Positions 27,944 to 37,716 of a DNA stretch of 64,000 nucleotides are shown one piece after another; positions within the stretch are counted from its first letter, which is position 1; the number at the start of each line of letters is the position of its first letter. The notes below the pieces were generated by a model that saw nothing but the letters and a program-made list of their open reading frames with translations, did no database searches and was not told the DNA's origin. The DNA comes from Sphingobacterium faecale. Lineage in GTDB: Bacteria; Bacteroidota; Bacteroidia; Sphingobacteriales; Sphingobacteriaceae. The position numbers and the translations under genes are program-made. The DNA is taken from contig NZ_JAERTY010000002.1 of the NCBI RefSeq assembly GCF_016746095.1, positions 558,001 to 622,000 on the forward strand, given 5' to 3'.

Positions 27944-28963
27944 ATGAAAAAGGTAAAAGTTGGAATTGTTGGGTCTGCAGGTTATACGGGAGGAGAACTA
28001 TTGAGGGTTCTTGTCTATCATCCTAATGTAGAAATAATATTTGCTAATAGTGCTTCCAATGCCGGTAAAAAGGTATATGAAGTACACAACGACTTGTTGG
28101 GAGATACAGAATTGGAGTTTTCATCCGACTTTCACTCGCATATTGATGTTCTGTTTTTATGTGTCGGACATGGTGATGCACATAAGTTTTTAGAGCAAAA
28201 CGAGGTGTCACCCCATGTGAAAATAATTGATCTATCTCAAGACTATCGTTTACAGGCTACTAAAAATTATAAGGGGGACTCATTTTTATATGGTTTGCCA
28301 GAATTGAATAGATCTGCTATTCGATCTGCTCAGTATGTCGCAAACCCTGGATGTTTTGCAACCAATATACAGTTAGCATTGTTGCCGTTAGCATCAGTTG
28401 GATTGTTGCAGAGTCAGATTCATGTAACAGCTACAACGGGATCTACAGGTGCGGGACAAAGGCCGACAGTTACATCTCATTTCTCATGGAGGAGCGGCAA
28501 TCTTTCCGCTTATAAGGCTTTTGAACATCAACATCTTCAGGAGATATCTGAGTCATTAAATCAACTGCAGGATGGATTTTTGCCAGAGTCTTCAAGGTCA
28601 TTAATGGAAAGAGCTGCTGAACGTATTAATTTTGTGCCACTCCGCGGAGCTTTTCCTAGAGGAATTTTTTCTAGCATTTACCTCGATTATGCTTTGACCG
28701 AAGAAGAAGCATATCAGCTTTATATCAGCTATTATGAGTCGCATCCTTTTACCATTGTTTCACGTGAGAATATTGATTTGAAACAGGTTGTTAATACGAA
28801 TAAAAGTATAATACACCTTGAAAAACATGGTGATAAATTATTGATCTTAAATGCTACAGATAATTTATTGAAGGGAGCTTCAGGACAGGCAGTACAAAAT
28901 ATGAATCTCATGTTTGGTCTGGATGAACGTGCTGGACTTAATCTCAAACCTCAGGGATTTTAA
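27944..28963 (+). CDS. argC: N-acetyl-gamma-glutamyl-phosphate reductase
   Basis: 339 residues. NADPH-dependent reduction of N-acyl-glutamyl phosphate. N-terminal GSAGYTGGELLRVL and catalytic Cys in VANPGCFATN. Later arginine genes (argD, argF', argB) are not directly downstream: a terminator follows and clpC is convergent, so the operon ends here. Confidence 0.96.
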   Translation: MKKVKVGIVGSAGYTGGELLRVLVYHPNVEIIFANSASNAGKKVYEVHNDLLGDTELEFSSDFHSHIDVLFLCVGHGDAHKFLEQNEVSPHVKIIDLSQDYRLQATKNYKGDSFLYGLPELNRSAIRSAQYVANPGCFATNIQLALLPLASVGLLQSQIHVTATTGSTGAGQRPTVTSHFSWRSGNLSAYKAFEHQHLQEISESLNQLQDGFLPESSRSLMERAAERINFVPLRGAFPRGIFSSIYLDYALTEEEAYQLYISYYESHPFTIVSRENIDLKQVVNTNKSIIHLEKHGDKLLILNATDNLLKGASGQAVQNMNLMFGLDERAGLNLKPQGF

Positions 28964-28964
28964 T

Positions 28965-28996
28965 AAAAAAAGGCTATATTAAATATAGCCTTTTTT
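28965..28996. terminator. bidirectional terminator between argC and clpC
   Basis: AAAAAAAGGCTATATT / AATATAGCCTTTTTT stem flanked by A and T runs, immediately after the argC stop and 14 bases after the clpC stop on the other strand. Confidence 0.88.
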
Positions 28997-29009
28997 ATTA
29001 AAAGTAGGG

Positions 29010-31553
29010 TTACTTCTCATTCTCTTCACTGATGTCGGAAGAAACCGAGCTGTCGCCAGAATTGACCCCTTTGACAATAATCTCTTTTTTATCTTCATCC
29101 AAATCGACCATTATTATGGCGCTGGCTTTTAGTTCTCCTTTTAAGATCTCCTCAGCGATTGGATCTTCAAGATACTTTTGAATGGCTCTCTTTAGTGGAC
29201 GAGCTCCAAAATTGGTGTCGTATCCTTTCTCAGCGATAAACTCTTTAGCTTTGTCTGTTAAATCTATAGAATGTCCTAGCGCTTCAATACGGCCGAATAG
29301 CGACCTTAATTCGATATCGATTATTTTGAAAATGTTTTCTTTAGTTAAGGAGTTGAAAACAATAACATCATCTATACGATTTAAGAACTCAGGTGCAAAA
29401 GCACGTTTCAAAGCCGTTTCTATCACACCTCTCGAATGTGCATCAGCCTGATTTTCTTTCGCAGCAGTAGTGAAACCAACACCTTGGCCGAACTCTTTTA
29501 GTTGACGTACACCAATATTAGAAGTCATGATAATGATGGTGTTTCTGAAGTCCACTTTGCGACCAAGACTATCTGTAAGCTGGCCTTCATCCAGAACTTG
29601 GAGCAAAAGGTTGAAAACATCTGGATGGGCCTTTTCAATCTCATCTAATAAAACGACGGAGTAAGGTTTGCGACGTACTTTCTCTGTCAATTGTCCACCT
29701 TCTTCATAGCCTACATATCCCGGGGGAGCTCCCACGAGACGAGAGACAGCAAATTTTTCCATGTATTCGCTCATGTCGACCTGAATCAAAGAATCTTCGG
29801 AATCAAACATAAAACGAGCTAATTCTTTTGCTAGTTCTGTTTTACCTACACCCGTAGGTCCTAAGAAAATGAAAGAGCCTATAGGTTTCCGAGGGTCTTT
29901 TAATCCAGCTCGGGTACGTTGTATGGCCTTTACTAGCTTTTGTACAGCATCGTCTTGACCAATAATCCGACCTTTCATGGATTCACCCATGTTGAGAAGC
30001 TTTTGGCTATCTGTTTGACTTACGCGTTGTACAGGGATACCAGTCATCATGGATACAACCTCAGCGACGTTGTCCTCAGTAACAGTATATCGTTTGCTTT
30101 TTGTTTCAGTTTCCCATGCCGCTTTTTCCTTGTCCAGCTCTTCAAGCAGTTTTTTCTCTGTATCCCGTAGTTTAGCCGCTTCTTCATATTTTTGAGAGCG
30201 GACCACCTTGTTCTTTTCTACTTTGACCGCTTCTATCTTTTCTTCGATATCGATGATAGATTGGGGGACATGGATATTGGTAAGATGCACCCTTGAACCA
30301 GCTTCATCCAGAGCATCGATCGCCTTATCTGGAAGGAAGCGATCTGTGATATAGCGTGTTGTTAAGGTTACGCAAGCCTCAATTGCTTCTGGTGTGTAGT
30401 TAACGTTGTGGTGCTCTTCATATTTGTCCTTGATCCGGTTCAGGATTTCAATAGTTTCGTCATGAGAAGCCGGTTCGATCATTACCTTTTGGAAACGTCG
30501 ATCCAATGCTCCATCTTTTTCGATGAATTGTCTGTACTCGTCCAATGTTGTTGCTCCGATACATTGGATTTCGCCGCGTGCTAATGCGGGTTTGAACATA
30601 TTGGAAGCATCTAATGATCCTGATGCGCCTCCAGCTCCTACGATGGTATGAATCTCGTCGATAAAAAGAATCACATCCGGAGACTTTTCGAGTTCATTCA
30701 TAACAGCTTTCATCCGTTCTTCAAACTGGCCACGGTATTTTGTACCTGCTACTAAAGACGCGAGGTCTAATGTGACGACCCGTTTATCGAACAATACACG
30801 TGAAACTTTACGTTGTACAATACGTAGTGCTAATCCCTCCGCTATCGCAGATTTACCAACACCAGGTTCACCTATTAAGATCGGGTTGTTTTTTTTACGA
30901 CGAGAAAGTATCTGAGAAACTCGTTCAATTTCTTTCTCACGACCTACAATAGGGTCAAGCTTTCCGTCCTCAGCTGCCCGTGTCAAATCTCTTCCAAAAT
31001 TATCCAGAACCGGAGTTTTAGACTTAATATCGGAAACTTTTTTAGGAGCGGAGAAATTATCTTCTTCGGCATAGTCATCATCCGGAGTAGATGAGCCTGA
31101 CGCCTCGTCTGTAATGGTCGCTTTATTCTGTTCTACTTCATTCTTGAACAAATCGTAGGTCACATTATACTGTTGTAAAATCTGTGAAGCAATGTTGTCT
31201 TCATCGCGTAGAATAGCCAGTAACAAGTGCTCTGTTCCAATAATGTCACTTTTGAAAATCTTGGCTTCCAAATAGGTTATTTTCAGAACCTTTTCAGCCT
31301 GCTTGGTTAGAGGGACAGATCCAACCGGTGCTCGGGATACTGATGAGCCTTTTACTGCATCCTCAATAGACTGTCGGATTGAACCAGTGTCTACCAATAG
31401 ATTTCTAAGGATTTTTATCGCCACCCCATCACCTTCTCGAATAAGTCCAAGTAAGAGATGCTCTGTACCAATATAATCGTGACGTAAGCGTAGTGCTTCC
31501 TCGCGGCTATAAGATATCACATCTTTGACTCTTGGTGAGAATTTTGCTTCCAT
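29010..31553 (-). CDS. clpC: ATP-dependent Clp protease ATP-binding subunit ClpC
   Basis: 847 residues. AAA+ unfoldase that feeds proteins to ClpP. Two Clp-N repeats (about 1-145), AAA1 with [15 protein letters not shown] and a coiled middle domain (about 415-490), AAA2 with [15 protein letters not shown] and [20 protein letters not shown], and the C-terminal D2-small domain. The short middle domain fits ClpC rather than ClpB. Single gene, divergent from ettA. Confidence 0.95.
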   Translation of the reverse strand: MEAKFSPRVKDVISYSREEALRLRHDYIGTEHLLLGLIREGDGVAIKILRNLLVDTGSIRQSIEDAVKGSSVSRAPVGSVPLTKQAEKVLKITYLEAKIFKSDIIGTEHLLLAILRDEDNIASQILQQYNVTYDLFKNEVEQNKATITDEASGSSTPDDDYAEEDNFSAPKKVSDIKSKTPVLDNFGRDLTRAAEDGKLDPIVGREKEIERVSQILSRRKKNNPILIGEPGVGKSAIAEGLALRIVQRKVSRVLFDKRVVTLDLASLVAGTKYRGQFEERMKAVMNELEKSPDVILFIDEIHTIVGAGGASGSLDASNMFKPALARGEIQCIGATTLDEYRQFIEKDGALDRRFQKVMIEPASHDETIEILNRIKDKYEEHHNVNYTPEAIEACVTLTTRYITDRFLPDKAIDALDEAGSRVHLTNIHVPQSIIDIEEKIEAVKVEKNKVVRSQKYEEAAKLRDTEKKLLEELDKEKAAWETETKSKRYTVTEDNVAEVVSMMTGIPVQRVSQTDSQKLLNMGESMKGRIIGQDDAVQKLVKAIQRTRAGLKDPRKPIGSFIFLGPTGVGKTELAKELARFMFDSEDSLIQVDMSEYMEKFAVSRLVGAPPGYVGYEEGGQLTEKVRRKPYSVVLLDEIEKAHPDVFNLLLQVLDEGQLTDSLGRKVDFRNTIIIMTSNIGVRQLKEFGQGVGFTTAAKENQADAHSRGVIETALKRAFAPEFLNRIDDVIVFNSLTKENIFKIIDIELRSLFGRIEALGHSIDLTDKAKEFIAEKGYDTNFGARPLKRAIQKYLEDPIAEEILKGELKASAIIMVDLDEDKKEIIVKGVNSGDSSVSSDISEENEK

Positions 31554-31760
31554 GTAATTACCTTTCTTTCTTTATGTGAACTAAGTTAGAACTTTATAAA
31601 TGTATGAAATAATTGTAAATCCTAACTTATTATTTTCTATAAATTATCAACAATCAAGCCATATGATAATGTAGTCAAAATGGCAGGTTCTATTCGCAAT
31701 TATTATAACGTACAGATGGTGTGCTTAGCTACAGAGTTTCACTATTAAGGTCGAATTTGG

Positions 31761-31768
31761 TATCTTTG
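31761..31768 (+). promoter_or_regulatory. -7 promoter element TATCTTTG of ettA
   Basis: Exact TAnnTTTG match 41 bases before the ettA ATG; no good -33 at normal spacing. Confidence 0.5.
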
Positions 31769-31809
31769 GAAGATATAAAAATTAATATAAAAGTTTAGGT
31801 CAAAAAAAT

Positions 31810-33492
31810 ATGTCTGACGAGAAAATAATTTTTTCAATGGCTGGGGTAAATAAAATATATCCTCCGCAAAAGCAGGTTTTAAAGAATATTTATCTTTCAT
31901 TTTTCTACGGCGCCAAGATTGGTGTAATAGGGTTAAATGGGTCTGGTAAGTCTTCACTCTTAAAAATTATTGCTGGATTAGATAAATCCTATCAAGGAGA
32001 GGTGGTCTTCTCTCCGGGGTACTCCGTTGGATATTTAGCGCAGGAGCCTGAGCTAGACTTGGATAAAACGGTAAAAGAAGTTGTTGAAGAGGGAGTAGCA
32101 GAAATTACAGCTATTCTTAAAGAATACGAAGATATCAATGAGCGCTTTGGTCTGCCTGAGGTTTATGAAAATCCAGACGAGATGGACAAACTTTTAGTTA
32201 GACAGGGCGAATTGCAGGATAAAATCGACGCAACGAACGCTTGGGAACTGGATTCTAAATTGGAACGTGCGATGGATGCTTTGCGTTGTCCAGAACCTGA
32301 TACTAAGATTGTCAATTTGTCAGGAGGAGAGAGACGTAGAGTTGCACTTTGTCGTTTATTATTACAAGAACCTGATGTGTTGTTGCTTGATGAACCGACC
32401 AACCACTTGGATGCAGAATCCATTGATTGGTTAGAACAGCATCTCCAACATTATAAAGGTACAGTAATAGCTGTGACCCACGATAGGTATTTCTTGGATA
32501 ATGTTGCTGGTTGGATCTTAGAACTTGATCGTGGAGAGGGAATTCCTTGGAAAGGGAATTATTCATCATGGCTTGATCAAAAAGCCAAACGACTTGCACA
32601 AGAGGAAAAACAGGAGTCCAAGCGACAAAAAACACTAGAACGTGAATTGGAATGGGTACGTATGGCTCCAAAAGCAAGACACGCTAAATCAAAAGCTCGT
32701 TTGCACAATTATGATAAGCTCGCCTCGGAAGAAACGAAGGAAAGAGAAGAAAAGTTAGAGCTTTTCATTCCTCCTGGTCCCCGTTTAGGTAATGTTGTTA
32801 TCGAAGCAGATAATATTTCAAAAGCTTATGGGGATCGTATTTTGTTTGAAAATCTTAGTTTTTCGTTACCTCCTGCCGGAATTGTAGGGATTATAGGACC
32901 GAATGGTGCAGGAAAGACTACTTTATTCCGCTTGATAACAGGGCAAGAGGCTCCAGATACGGGGACTTTTAAAGTTGGTGAAACAGTTGTCCTAGGCTAT
33001 GTGGATCAATTGCATAATGATTTAGACCCCGAAAAATCGGTGTGGGAAAACATTACCGAAGGCAATGACAATATTATACTCGGCAATAGGCCTACAAATT
33101 CTAGGGCTTATGTTTCCAAATTTAATTTCAACGGCGCTGATCAACAGAAAAAAGTTGGCGTATTATCTGGAGGTGAACGCAACCGTGTACACTTGGCTAT
33201 CACTTTGAAGAAAGCGTCTAACGTATTATTGCTGGATGAGCCGACCAACGATATTGATGTGAATACATTGAGAGCTTTGGAAGAGGGGTTGGAAAACTTT
33301 GGAGGCTGTGCTGTTGTAATATCACACGATAGGTGGTTCTTAGACCGTATTTGTACACACATATTGGCCTTTGAAGGAGATTCACAAGTATACTTCTATG
33401 AGGGTAACTATTCCGAATATGAGGAGAATAGGAAGAAACGTTTGGGAGATGTTGCACCGAAACGCATTAAATACAAAAAACTAGTGAAATAG
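31810..33492 (+). CDS. ettA: energy-dependent translational throttle protein EttA
   Basis: 560 residues. ABC-F ATPase that binds the ribosomal E site and gates the first elongation steps according to ATP/ADP. Two ABC domains with GLNGSGKSS and GPNGAGKTT Walker A motifs, LSGGERRRVAL and LSGGERNRVHL signatures, and the Arm/linker segment (WVRMAPKARHAKSKAR) typical of the family. No membrane segments. The FixL-like kinase gene starts two bases after its stop, so it may be read as one transcript. Confidence 0.95.
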   Translation: MSDEKIIFSMAGVNKIYPPQKQVLKNIYLSFFYGAKIGVIGLNGSGKSSLLKIIAGLDKSYQGEVVFSPGYSVGYLAQEPELDLDKTVKEVVEEGVAEITAILKEYEDINERFGLPEVYENPDEMDKLLVRQGELQDKIDATNAWELDSKLERAMDALRCPEPDTKIVNLSGGERRRVALCRLLLQEPDVLLLDEPTNHLDAESIDWLEQHLQHYKGTVIAVTHDRYFLDNVAGWILELDRGEGIPWKGNYSSWLDQKAKRLAQEEKQESKRQKTLERELEWVRMAPKARHAKSKARLHNYDKLASEETKEREEKLELFIPPGPRLGNVVIEADNISKAYGDRILFENLSFSLPPAGIVGIIGPNGAGKTTLFRLITGQEAPDTGTFKVGETVVLGYVDQLHNDLDPEKSVWENITEGNDNIILGNRPTNSRAYVSKFNFNGADQQKKVGVLSGGERNRVHLAITLKKASNVLLLDEPTNDIDVNTLRALEEGLENFGGCAVVISHDRWFLDRICTHILAFEGDSQVYFYEGNYSEYEENRKKRLGDVAPKRIKYKKLVK

Positions 33493-33493
33493 T

Positions 33494-34684
33494 ATGAGCT
33501 TAGAGTCCGCAAGGTTATTGGAGGCGATTATCGATACAGCGATAGATGGCATTATTACCATTGATAATAAAGGTTTAGTGGAGTCTATCAACCCTGCAGC
33601 GCTGACTTTATTTGGTTATGCGGCGCAGGAGGTGATCGGTAATAATATTTCGATGTTGATGCCCGAGCCTGACCAGAGTAGACATGATAGTTATATTTCT
33701 AATTATAAAGAGACCGGTAGGAAAAAGATAATTGGGATTGGCCGTGAAGTGCGGGGTAAGAAAAAAGACGGTACAACCTTTCCTTTCCGATTGGCTGTAA
33801 GTGAGGTTTTTTACAAAGACAAAAGTATTTTTACCGGTTTTGTTCATGATCTAACAAAAGAGAAGAAGGCAGAAGATGAGCTGCTGAAACATACCTTGGA
33901 ACTGGAAGAGGTGGTTCGGCATCGGACGAAGGACTTGATCTCTTTGGTTTCGGAGTTGGAAAAGGCTAAGGCTGATGTAAGTAATTCCTTGGAAAAAGAA
34001 AAGGAACTGAATCAATTGAAGTCTAGATTTGTGTCGATGGCTTCTCACGAATTTAGAACTCCTCTCAGTTCGGTGCAGCTTTCAGCTTCGCTCATAGAAA
34101 AGTATATCGAAAGACCCGATTTTGAATCTGTTGTAAAGCATACCAATAGAATAAAGGGCTCGGTGCAGTTGCTAAATAATATTCTCAATGATTTTCTGTC
34201 TTTGGAAAAATTAGAAGCGGGTGTTGTAGTGGTTAATAAACAGCATATAAATTTGGTGCATTTAGGTGAAGAAATATCTGGAGAAATGCAACTCATTTGT
34301 AAGAAAAATCAGCATATAGTATACCAGCACACAGGAGCACAGGCTGAATTCGACCTAGATTCTCATTTGTTAAAAAATAGTATTATAAATCTGATATCTA
34401 ATGCTATTAAATATTCAGGAGAGGATACCTTTATTGAATTTTCGACCGAGATTACAGACGAGACATGTACGATTGTGGTTAAGGATAATGGTATAGGTAT
34501 CCCTGTTGAGGATCAGAAAAACCTATTTGAGCCTTTCTTTAGGGCGCATAATACAGGAAGTATTCCTGGGACGGGATTGGGACTCAATATAGTGAGGAGA
34601 TATGTTAGCCTTATGGATGGAAAATTAGAATATTGGTCTGCGATTAATCAAGGAGCATTATTTCGGATGGTATTCAATCGCTAA
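33494..34684 (+). CDS. FixL-like heme-PAS oxygen-sensing histidine kinase
   Basis: 396 residues, soluble. PAS domain at about 5-125 with SRHDSYISNY and KKIIGIGR: His64 aligns with the proximal heme ligand His200 of Bradyrhizobium FixL, and Arg84, exactly 20 residues later, with the distal Arg220. The residues between (a Lys in place of His214, Asn in place of Arg206) differ. A coiled linker (130-180), H-box ASHEFRTPLSS and HATPase (NLISNAIKYS, DNGIGIP, GTGLGLNIV) follow. Gene order with a receiver-Crp regulator and cco-assembly genes supports oxygen sensing. Alignment to FixL is from memory. Confidence 0.88.
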   Translation: MSLESARLLEAIIDTAIDGIITIDNKGLVESINPAALTLFGYAAQEVIGNNISMLMPEPDQSRHDSYISNYKETGRKKIIGIGREVRGKKKDGTTFPFRLAVSEVFYKDKSIFTGFVHDLTKEKKAEDELLKHTLELEEVVRHRTKDLISLVSELEKAKADVSNSLEKEKELNQLKSRFVSMASHEFRTPLSSVQLSASLIEKYIERPDFESVVKHTNRIKGSVQLLNNILNDFLSLEKLEAGVVVVNKQHINLVHLGEEISGEMQLICKKNQHIVYQHTGAQAEFDLDSHLLKNSIINLISNAIKYSGEDTFIEFSTEITDETCTIVVKDNGIGIPVEDQKNLFEPFFRAHNTGSIPGTGLGLNIVRRYVSLMDGKLEYWSAINQGALFRMVFNR

Positions 34685-34702
34685 GCTAAAAGCAAAATAT
34701 AA

Positions 34703-35764
34703 ATGAAGAAAAGGACGATTTTAATTATTGAAGATAATTTAGAAATTAGAGAGGGAAGCGCTGAAATATTGGAACTTACCGGAGAGTATGATGTTATTAC
34801 TGCAGAGAATGGAATGGTCGGGGTGGAGTTGGCAACTAAACATCATCCTGATTTGATTCTTTGTGATATTATGATGCCTGAGCTGGACGGATACGGGGTG
34901 CTTTATATGTTGGGAAAACAGGATACTACGATGCATATTCCTTTTATTTTCATAACTGCTAAATCGGAACGCGTAGACATGCGTAAGGCGATGGAAATGG
35001 GAGCTGATGATTATATTGTTAAACCATTTGATGATATAGAGCTATTGAATGCCATTGAAAGTCGGCTGAGAAAAAAAGATAGTCTTGATTTAGCGGCAGG
35101 AAATGGAAAGTTTTTAAAGCTAGAAGAAGAAGAACAGAATTATCTTTTAGAAAGCTTAGTCAAGGAGGCCCGCGTTAAAACGTTCAAAAAGAAACAACTG
35201 ATATACGGTACAGACGACTCTCCATTATACATATACTATGTGGTAAAAGGCAAAGTGAGGAGTTTTCTAAATTATCAGGATGGGAGAGAATTATCTACAG
35301 ATATTCATGGAGATGGACATTTTTTTGGTTACGAGTCTATTTTAATGAACGAAAATTATACAGAGAGTACTGCCTCGTTAGAAGATTCAGAAATAGCAAT
35401 GATTACTCGCGATAGCTTTTTTGAATTGATTTATCGGAAGCCTGGAATTGCTAGTAAGTTCATCCGGATGTTGTCAGGAGATATCAAAGAAAAAGAAGAA
35501 CAAATGCTCGGCTTTGCTTATGATACAGTACGTAAGCGGGTGGCTAGTGCATTGATTCAGATAGCGGTGAAGAGTAGAGAGAATAAAGATGACGATGAAG
35601 TATTGATTCGGATATCTAGAGAAGACCTCGCTGCATTTGCTGGTACTGCAAACGAGACAATAAGTAGAATATTGGCAGAGCTTAAAGAAGAAGGGATAAT
35701 TACCAAGGAAAAAACAGCGATTCGGATACTCTCGATAAAAGAGTTGAAAAAAATAAAACAGTAA
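34703..35764 (+). CDS. response regulator with receiver, cyclic-nucleotide-like and Crp/FNR HTH domains
   Basis: 353 residues. Receiver at 1-120 (IIEDN pocket, phosphoacceptor Asp55 in LCDIMMPE, Lys in VKPFDD), a Crp-type beta-roll at about 150-260, and a C-terminal HTH with ANETISRILAELKEEG, which matches the E..SR recognition helix of FNR. It has no FNR-type N-terminal cysteines, so activation should come through phosphorylation by the adjacent heme-PAS kinase instead of an iron-sulfur cluster. Begins 18 bases after the kinase gene. Ends in its own terminator. Confidence 0.9.
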   Translation: MKKRTILIIEDNLEIREGSAEILELTGEYDVITAENGMVGVELATKHHPDLILCDIMMPELDGYGVLYMLGKQDTTMHIPFIFITAKSERVDMRKAMEMGADDYIVKPFDDIELLNAIESRLRKKDSLDLAAGNGKFLKLEEEEQNYLLESLVKEARVKTFKKKQLIYGTDDSPLYIYYVVKGKVRSFLNYQDGRELSTDIHGDGHFFGYESILMNENYTESTASLEDSEIAMITRDSFFELIYRKPGIASKFIRMLSGDIKEKEEQMLGFAYDTVRKRVASALIQIAVKSRENKDDDEVLIRISREDLAAFAGTANETISRILAELKEEGIITKEKTAIRILSIKELKKIKQ

Positions 35765-35801
35765 CAGCGGCTATTAGAACAGATAGCCGCTGTTCTTTTT
35801 T
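35763..35801 (+). terminator. terminator of the oxygen-sensor operon
   Basis: AACAGCGGCTAT / ATAGCCGCTGTT 12-bp stem with 8-nt loop and T run. The stem begins within the stop codon of the regulator gene. Confidence 0.88.
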
Positions 35802-35810
35802 ATAAATAAG

Positions 35811-35822
35811 TGATAAGAATCA
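35811..35822. promoter_or_regulatory. FNR-type palindrome TGATAAGAATCA before the hemN-ccoI-ccoS unit
   Basis: TGAT-N4-ATCA inverted repeat, identical over 12 bases to the one at 9494-9505. Its centre lies about 65 bases upstream of the inferred start of transcription, a usual class I activator position for Crp/FNR proteins. The candidate binder is the receiver-Crp protein encoded just upstream. Confidence 0.6.
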
Positions 35823-35867
35823 TTTATTTGTCTGACCAGCTACACTCGTAATGTGCAGAACTACTGT

Positions 35868-35875
35868 TAGATTTG
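35868..35875 (+). promoter_or_regulatory. -7 promoter element TAGATTTG
   Basis: Exact TAnnTTTG match; start of transcription expected near 35882. It shows that a TTG at 35873 cannot be the translation start of the next gene. Confidence 0.6.
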
Positions 35876-35917
35876 GATTATTATACGGTAAATGGAGCAA
35901 TGTACATTGTCACGTCT

Positions 35918-36346
35918 ATGAGAGTTGTCGCTTATAATATCAAGGAATTTGAAAAAGAGTTACTGGCCAAAGCTAATGCTAAGGTGCACGACCTTACGTT
36001 GATCTCAAATGGCCTTAATTTTAGTACGATTCATTACGCCAAGGGTAAAGAGGTTATTATTATTTCCGATGATGATCAACTTGACAGAGAGCTGTTAGAT
36101 GCATTGTGGCAGATCGGGGTTAAGAAAATAATAACTCGTTCAACCACTCTGAATCATATTGATATACATTATGCATCGACCTTAAAGATGCATATAGCCA
36201 ATACTCCCTCGAAAGATCAATCCGCTGAAAGTATAGCGTTTCAAACGATTTTAAACCTTAATAACTGGGGTAATAATCAATGTTTGGGAAATGCATGTCA
36301 TTGCTCTTTTGACTGTGAAAATAAAAAACACCTTTTAAATACATAA
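35918..36346 (+). CDS. truncated D-lactate-dehydrogenase-like domain protein with Cys-rich tail
   Basis: 142 residues from MRVVAYNIKEFEKELL. Residues 1 to about 115 match the N-terminal catalytic-domain segment of D-2-hydroxyacid dehydrogenases (MRVVAYNIK..., ITRSTTLNHIDIHYA), but the NAD-binding Rossmann domain and the catalytic His/Glu are absent. The tail contains CLGNACHCSFDC (C-x4-C-x-C-x3-C), a possible metal site. An alternative start is 35900. First gene of a unit with hemN, a ccoI-type ATPase and ccoS behind an FNR-like box, so it is probably a small protein for low-oxygen growth. Function unknown. Confidence 0.7.
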   Translation: MRVVAYNIKEFEKELLAKANAKVHDLTLISNGLNFSTIHYAKGKEVIIISDDDQLDRELLDALWQIGVKKIITRSTTLNHIDIHYASTLKMHIANTPSKDQSAESIAFQTILNLNNWGNNQCLGNACHCSFDCENKKHLLNT

Positions 36347-36351
36347 TAACT

Positions 36352-37710
36352 ATGCAAGCGGATCCGAATGTACTGATTTCAAAATATAACGTAGCGGCAC
36401 CTCGGTATACGAGTTACCCAACGGTTCCATTTTGGGAAAATGAGAAGTTTACACAAGCTGATTGGAAGTTTCGGGTAAAAGAGAGGTATCAAAGTTCGAA
36501 AGATAGAGGTATCAGTCTATATATTCATCTTCCCTATTGCGAAAGTTTATGTACCTATTGTGGATGTAATACGCGTATTACTAAGAATCATAAAGTCGAA
36601 GATCCTTATATCACTTCATTGCTTGCCGAATGGCAGATGTATACAGCCTTATTGAATGAGGAGAAACTCAAAATTAGTGAAATACATTTAGGCGGTGGTA
36701 CTCCCACATTCTTTACGCCTCAGAATTTGCAACGTCTTATAGGGGGGATTCTTGAGGGAAACGAAAAAACTGCTGATGCGTCTTTTTCCTTTGAAGCGCA
36801 TCCTGCAAATACGACAGAAGAACATTTAGTAACCTTGTATGATTTAGGGTTTAAAAGGTTAAGTTTAGGTATCCAAGATTTTGATGATAAAGTTCAGGCT
36901 ATTATCAACAGGCATCAAACTATTGAGGACGTTGAACACATTATGGACCAGGCCCGAGCTATCGGCTATGAATCCATTAATTTCGATTTGATTTACGGGT
37001 TGCCTCTGCAGACAAAGGATTCTGTCCGGAAGACGGTAGACATATCGTTGAAGATGTCACCGGACCGTATATCTTTCTATAGTTATGCGCATGTACCATG
37101 GATAAAACCCGGGCAAAGAAAGTTTACGGAGCATGATTTGCCCGAAGGCGAGGAAAAATTGGCTTTATATAAGTTGGGTAAGACAATGATTCAAGAGGCT
37201 GGCTATAGGGATGTCGGCATGGATCACTTTGCGAAGATCGAGGATGCTCTTTTCCTGGCAGCTCAAAATGGAACCTTGCATCGTAATTTCATGGGGTATG
37301 CAGATCGATACACACCATTGATGATTGGGTTGGGGGTTTCATCTATTAGTGATGCTTGGACTGCATTCGCACAAAATGTCAAAACGGTTGAAGAATACCA
37401 TGCTAAAATTCAAGCAGGAGAGTTGCCTGTTTTTAAAGGTCATTTGTTAAACGAAGAAGATCTTATAGTACGGGAATACATATTGGATATGATGTGTAGA
37501 GGAAGAGTGGTTTTAAAAGGAAGTGAAATAGATAGCAAGATTATCGAGAGATTAGTATCTTTAGTAGATGATGATTTAATTAGGGTCGAAGGAAATGAAA
37601 TAAATATATCAGAGACAGGGAAGTCTTTTCTGAGAAATGTATGTATGGCTTTTGACGAAAGGTTGCAAAAGACAAAAGAAAGAGATAATTTATTTAGTCA
37701 AGCGATTTAA
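36352..37710 (+). CDS. hemN: oxygen-independent coproporphyrinogen III oxidase
   Basis: 452 residues. Radical SAM enzyme that decarboxylates coproporphyrinogen III to protoporphyrinogen IX without oxygen. Radical SAM Cys motif LPYCESLCTYCGC (C-x3-C-x2-C plus adjacent Cys) and the HLGGGTPTFF motif follow an N-terminal APRYTSYPT signature specific for true HemN (as opposed to HemW). Five bases after the preceding gene. Confidence 0.96.
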   Translation: MQADPNVLISKYNVAAPRYTSYPTVPFWENEKFTQADWKFRVKERYQSSKDRGISLYIHLPYCESLCTYCGCNTRITKNHKVEDPYITSLLAEWQMYTALLNEEKLKISEIHLGGGTPTFFTPQNLQRLIGGILEGNEKTADASFSFEAHPANTTEEHLVTLYDLGFKRLSLGIQDFDDKVQAIINRHQTIEDVEHIMDQARAIGYESINFDLIYGLPLQTKDSVRKTVDISLKMSPDRISFYSYAHVPWIKPGQRKFTEHDLPEGEEKLALYKLGKTMIQEAGYRDVGMDHFAKIEDALFLAAQNGTLHRNFMGYADRYTPLMIGLGVSSISDAWTAFAQNVKTVEEYHAKIQAGELPVFKGHLLNEEDLIVREYILDMMCRGRVVLKGSEIDSKIIERLVSLVDDDLIRVEGNEINISETGKSFLRNVCMAFDERLQKTKERDNLFSQAI

Positions 37711-37716
37711 TAGTAT

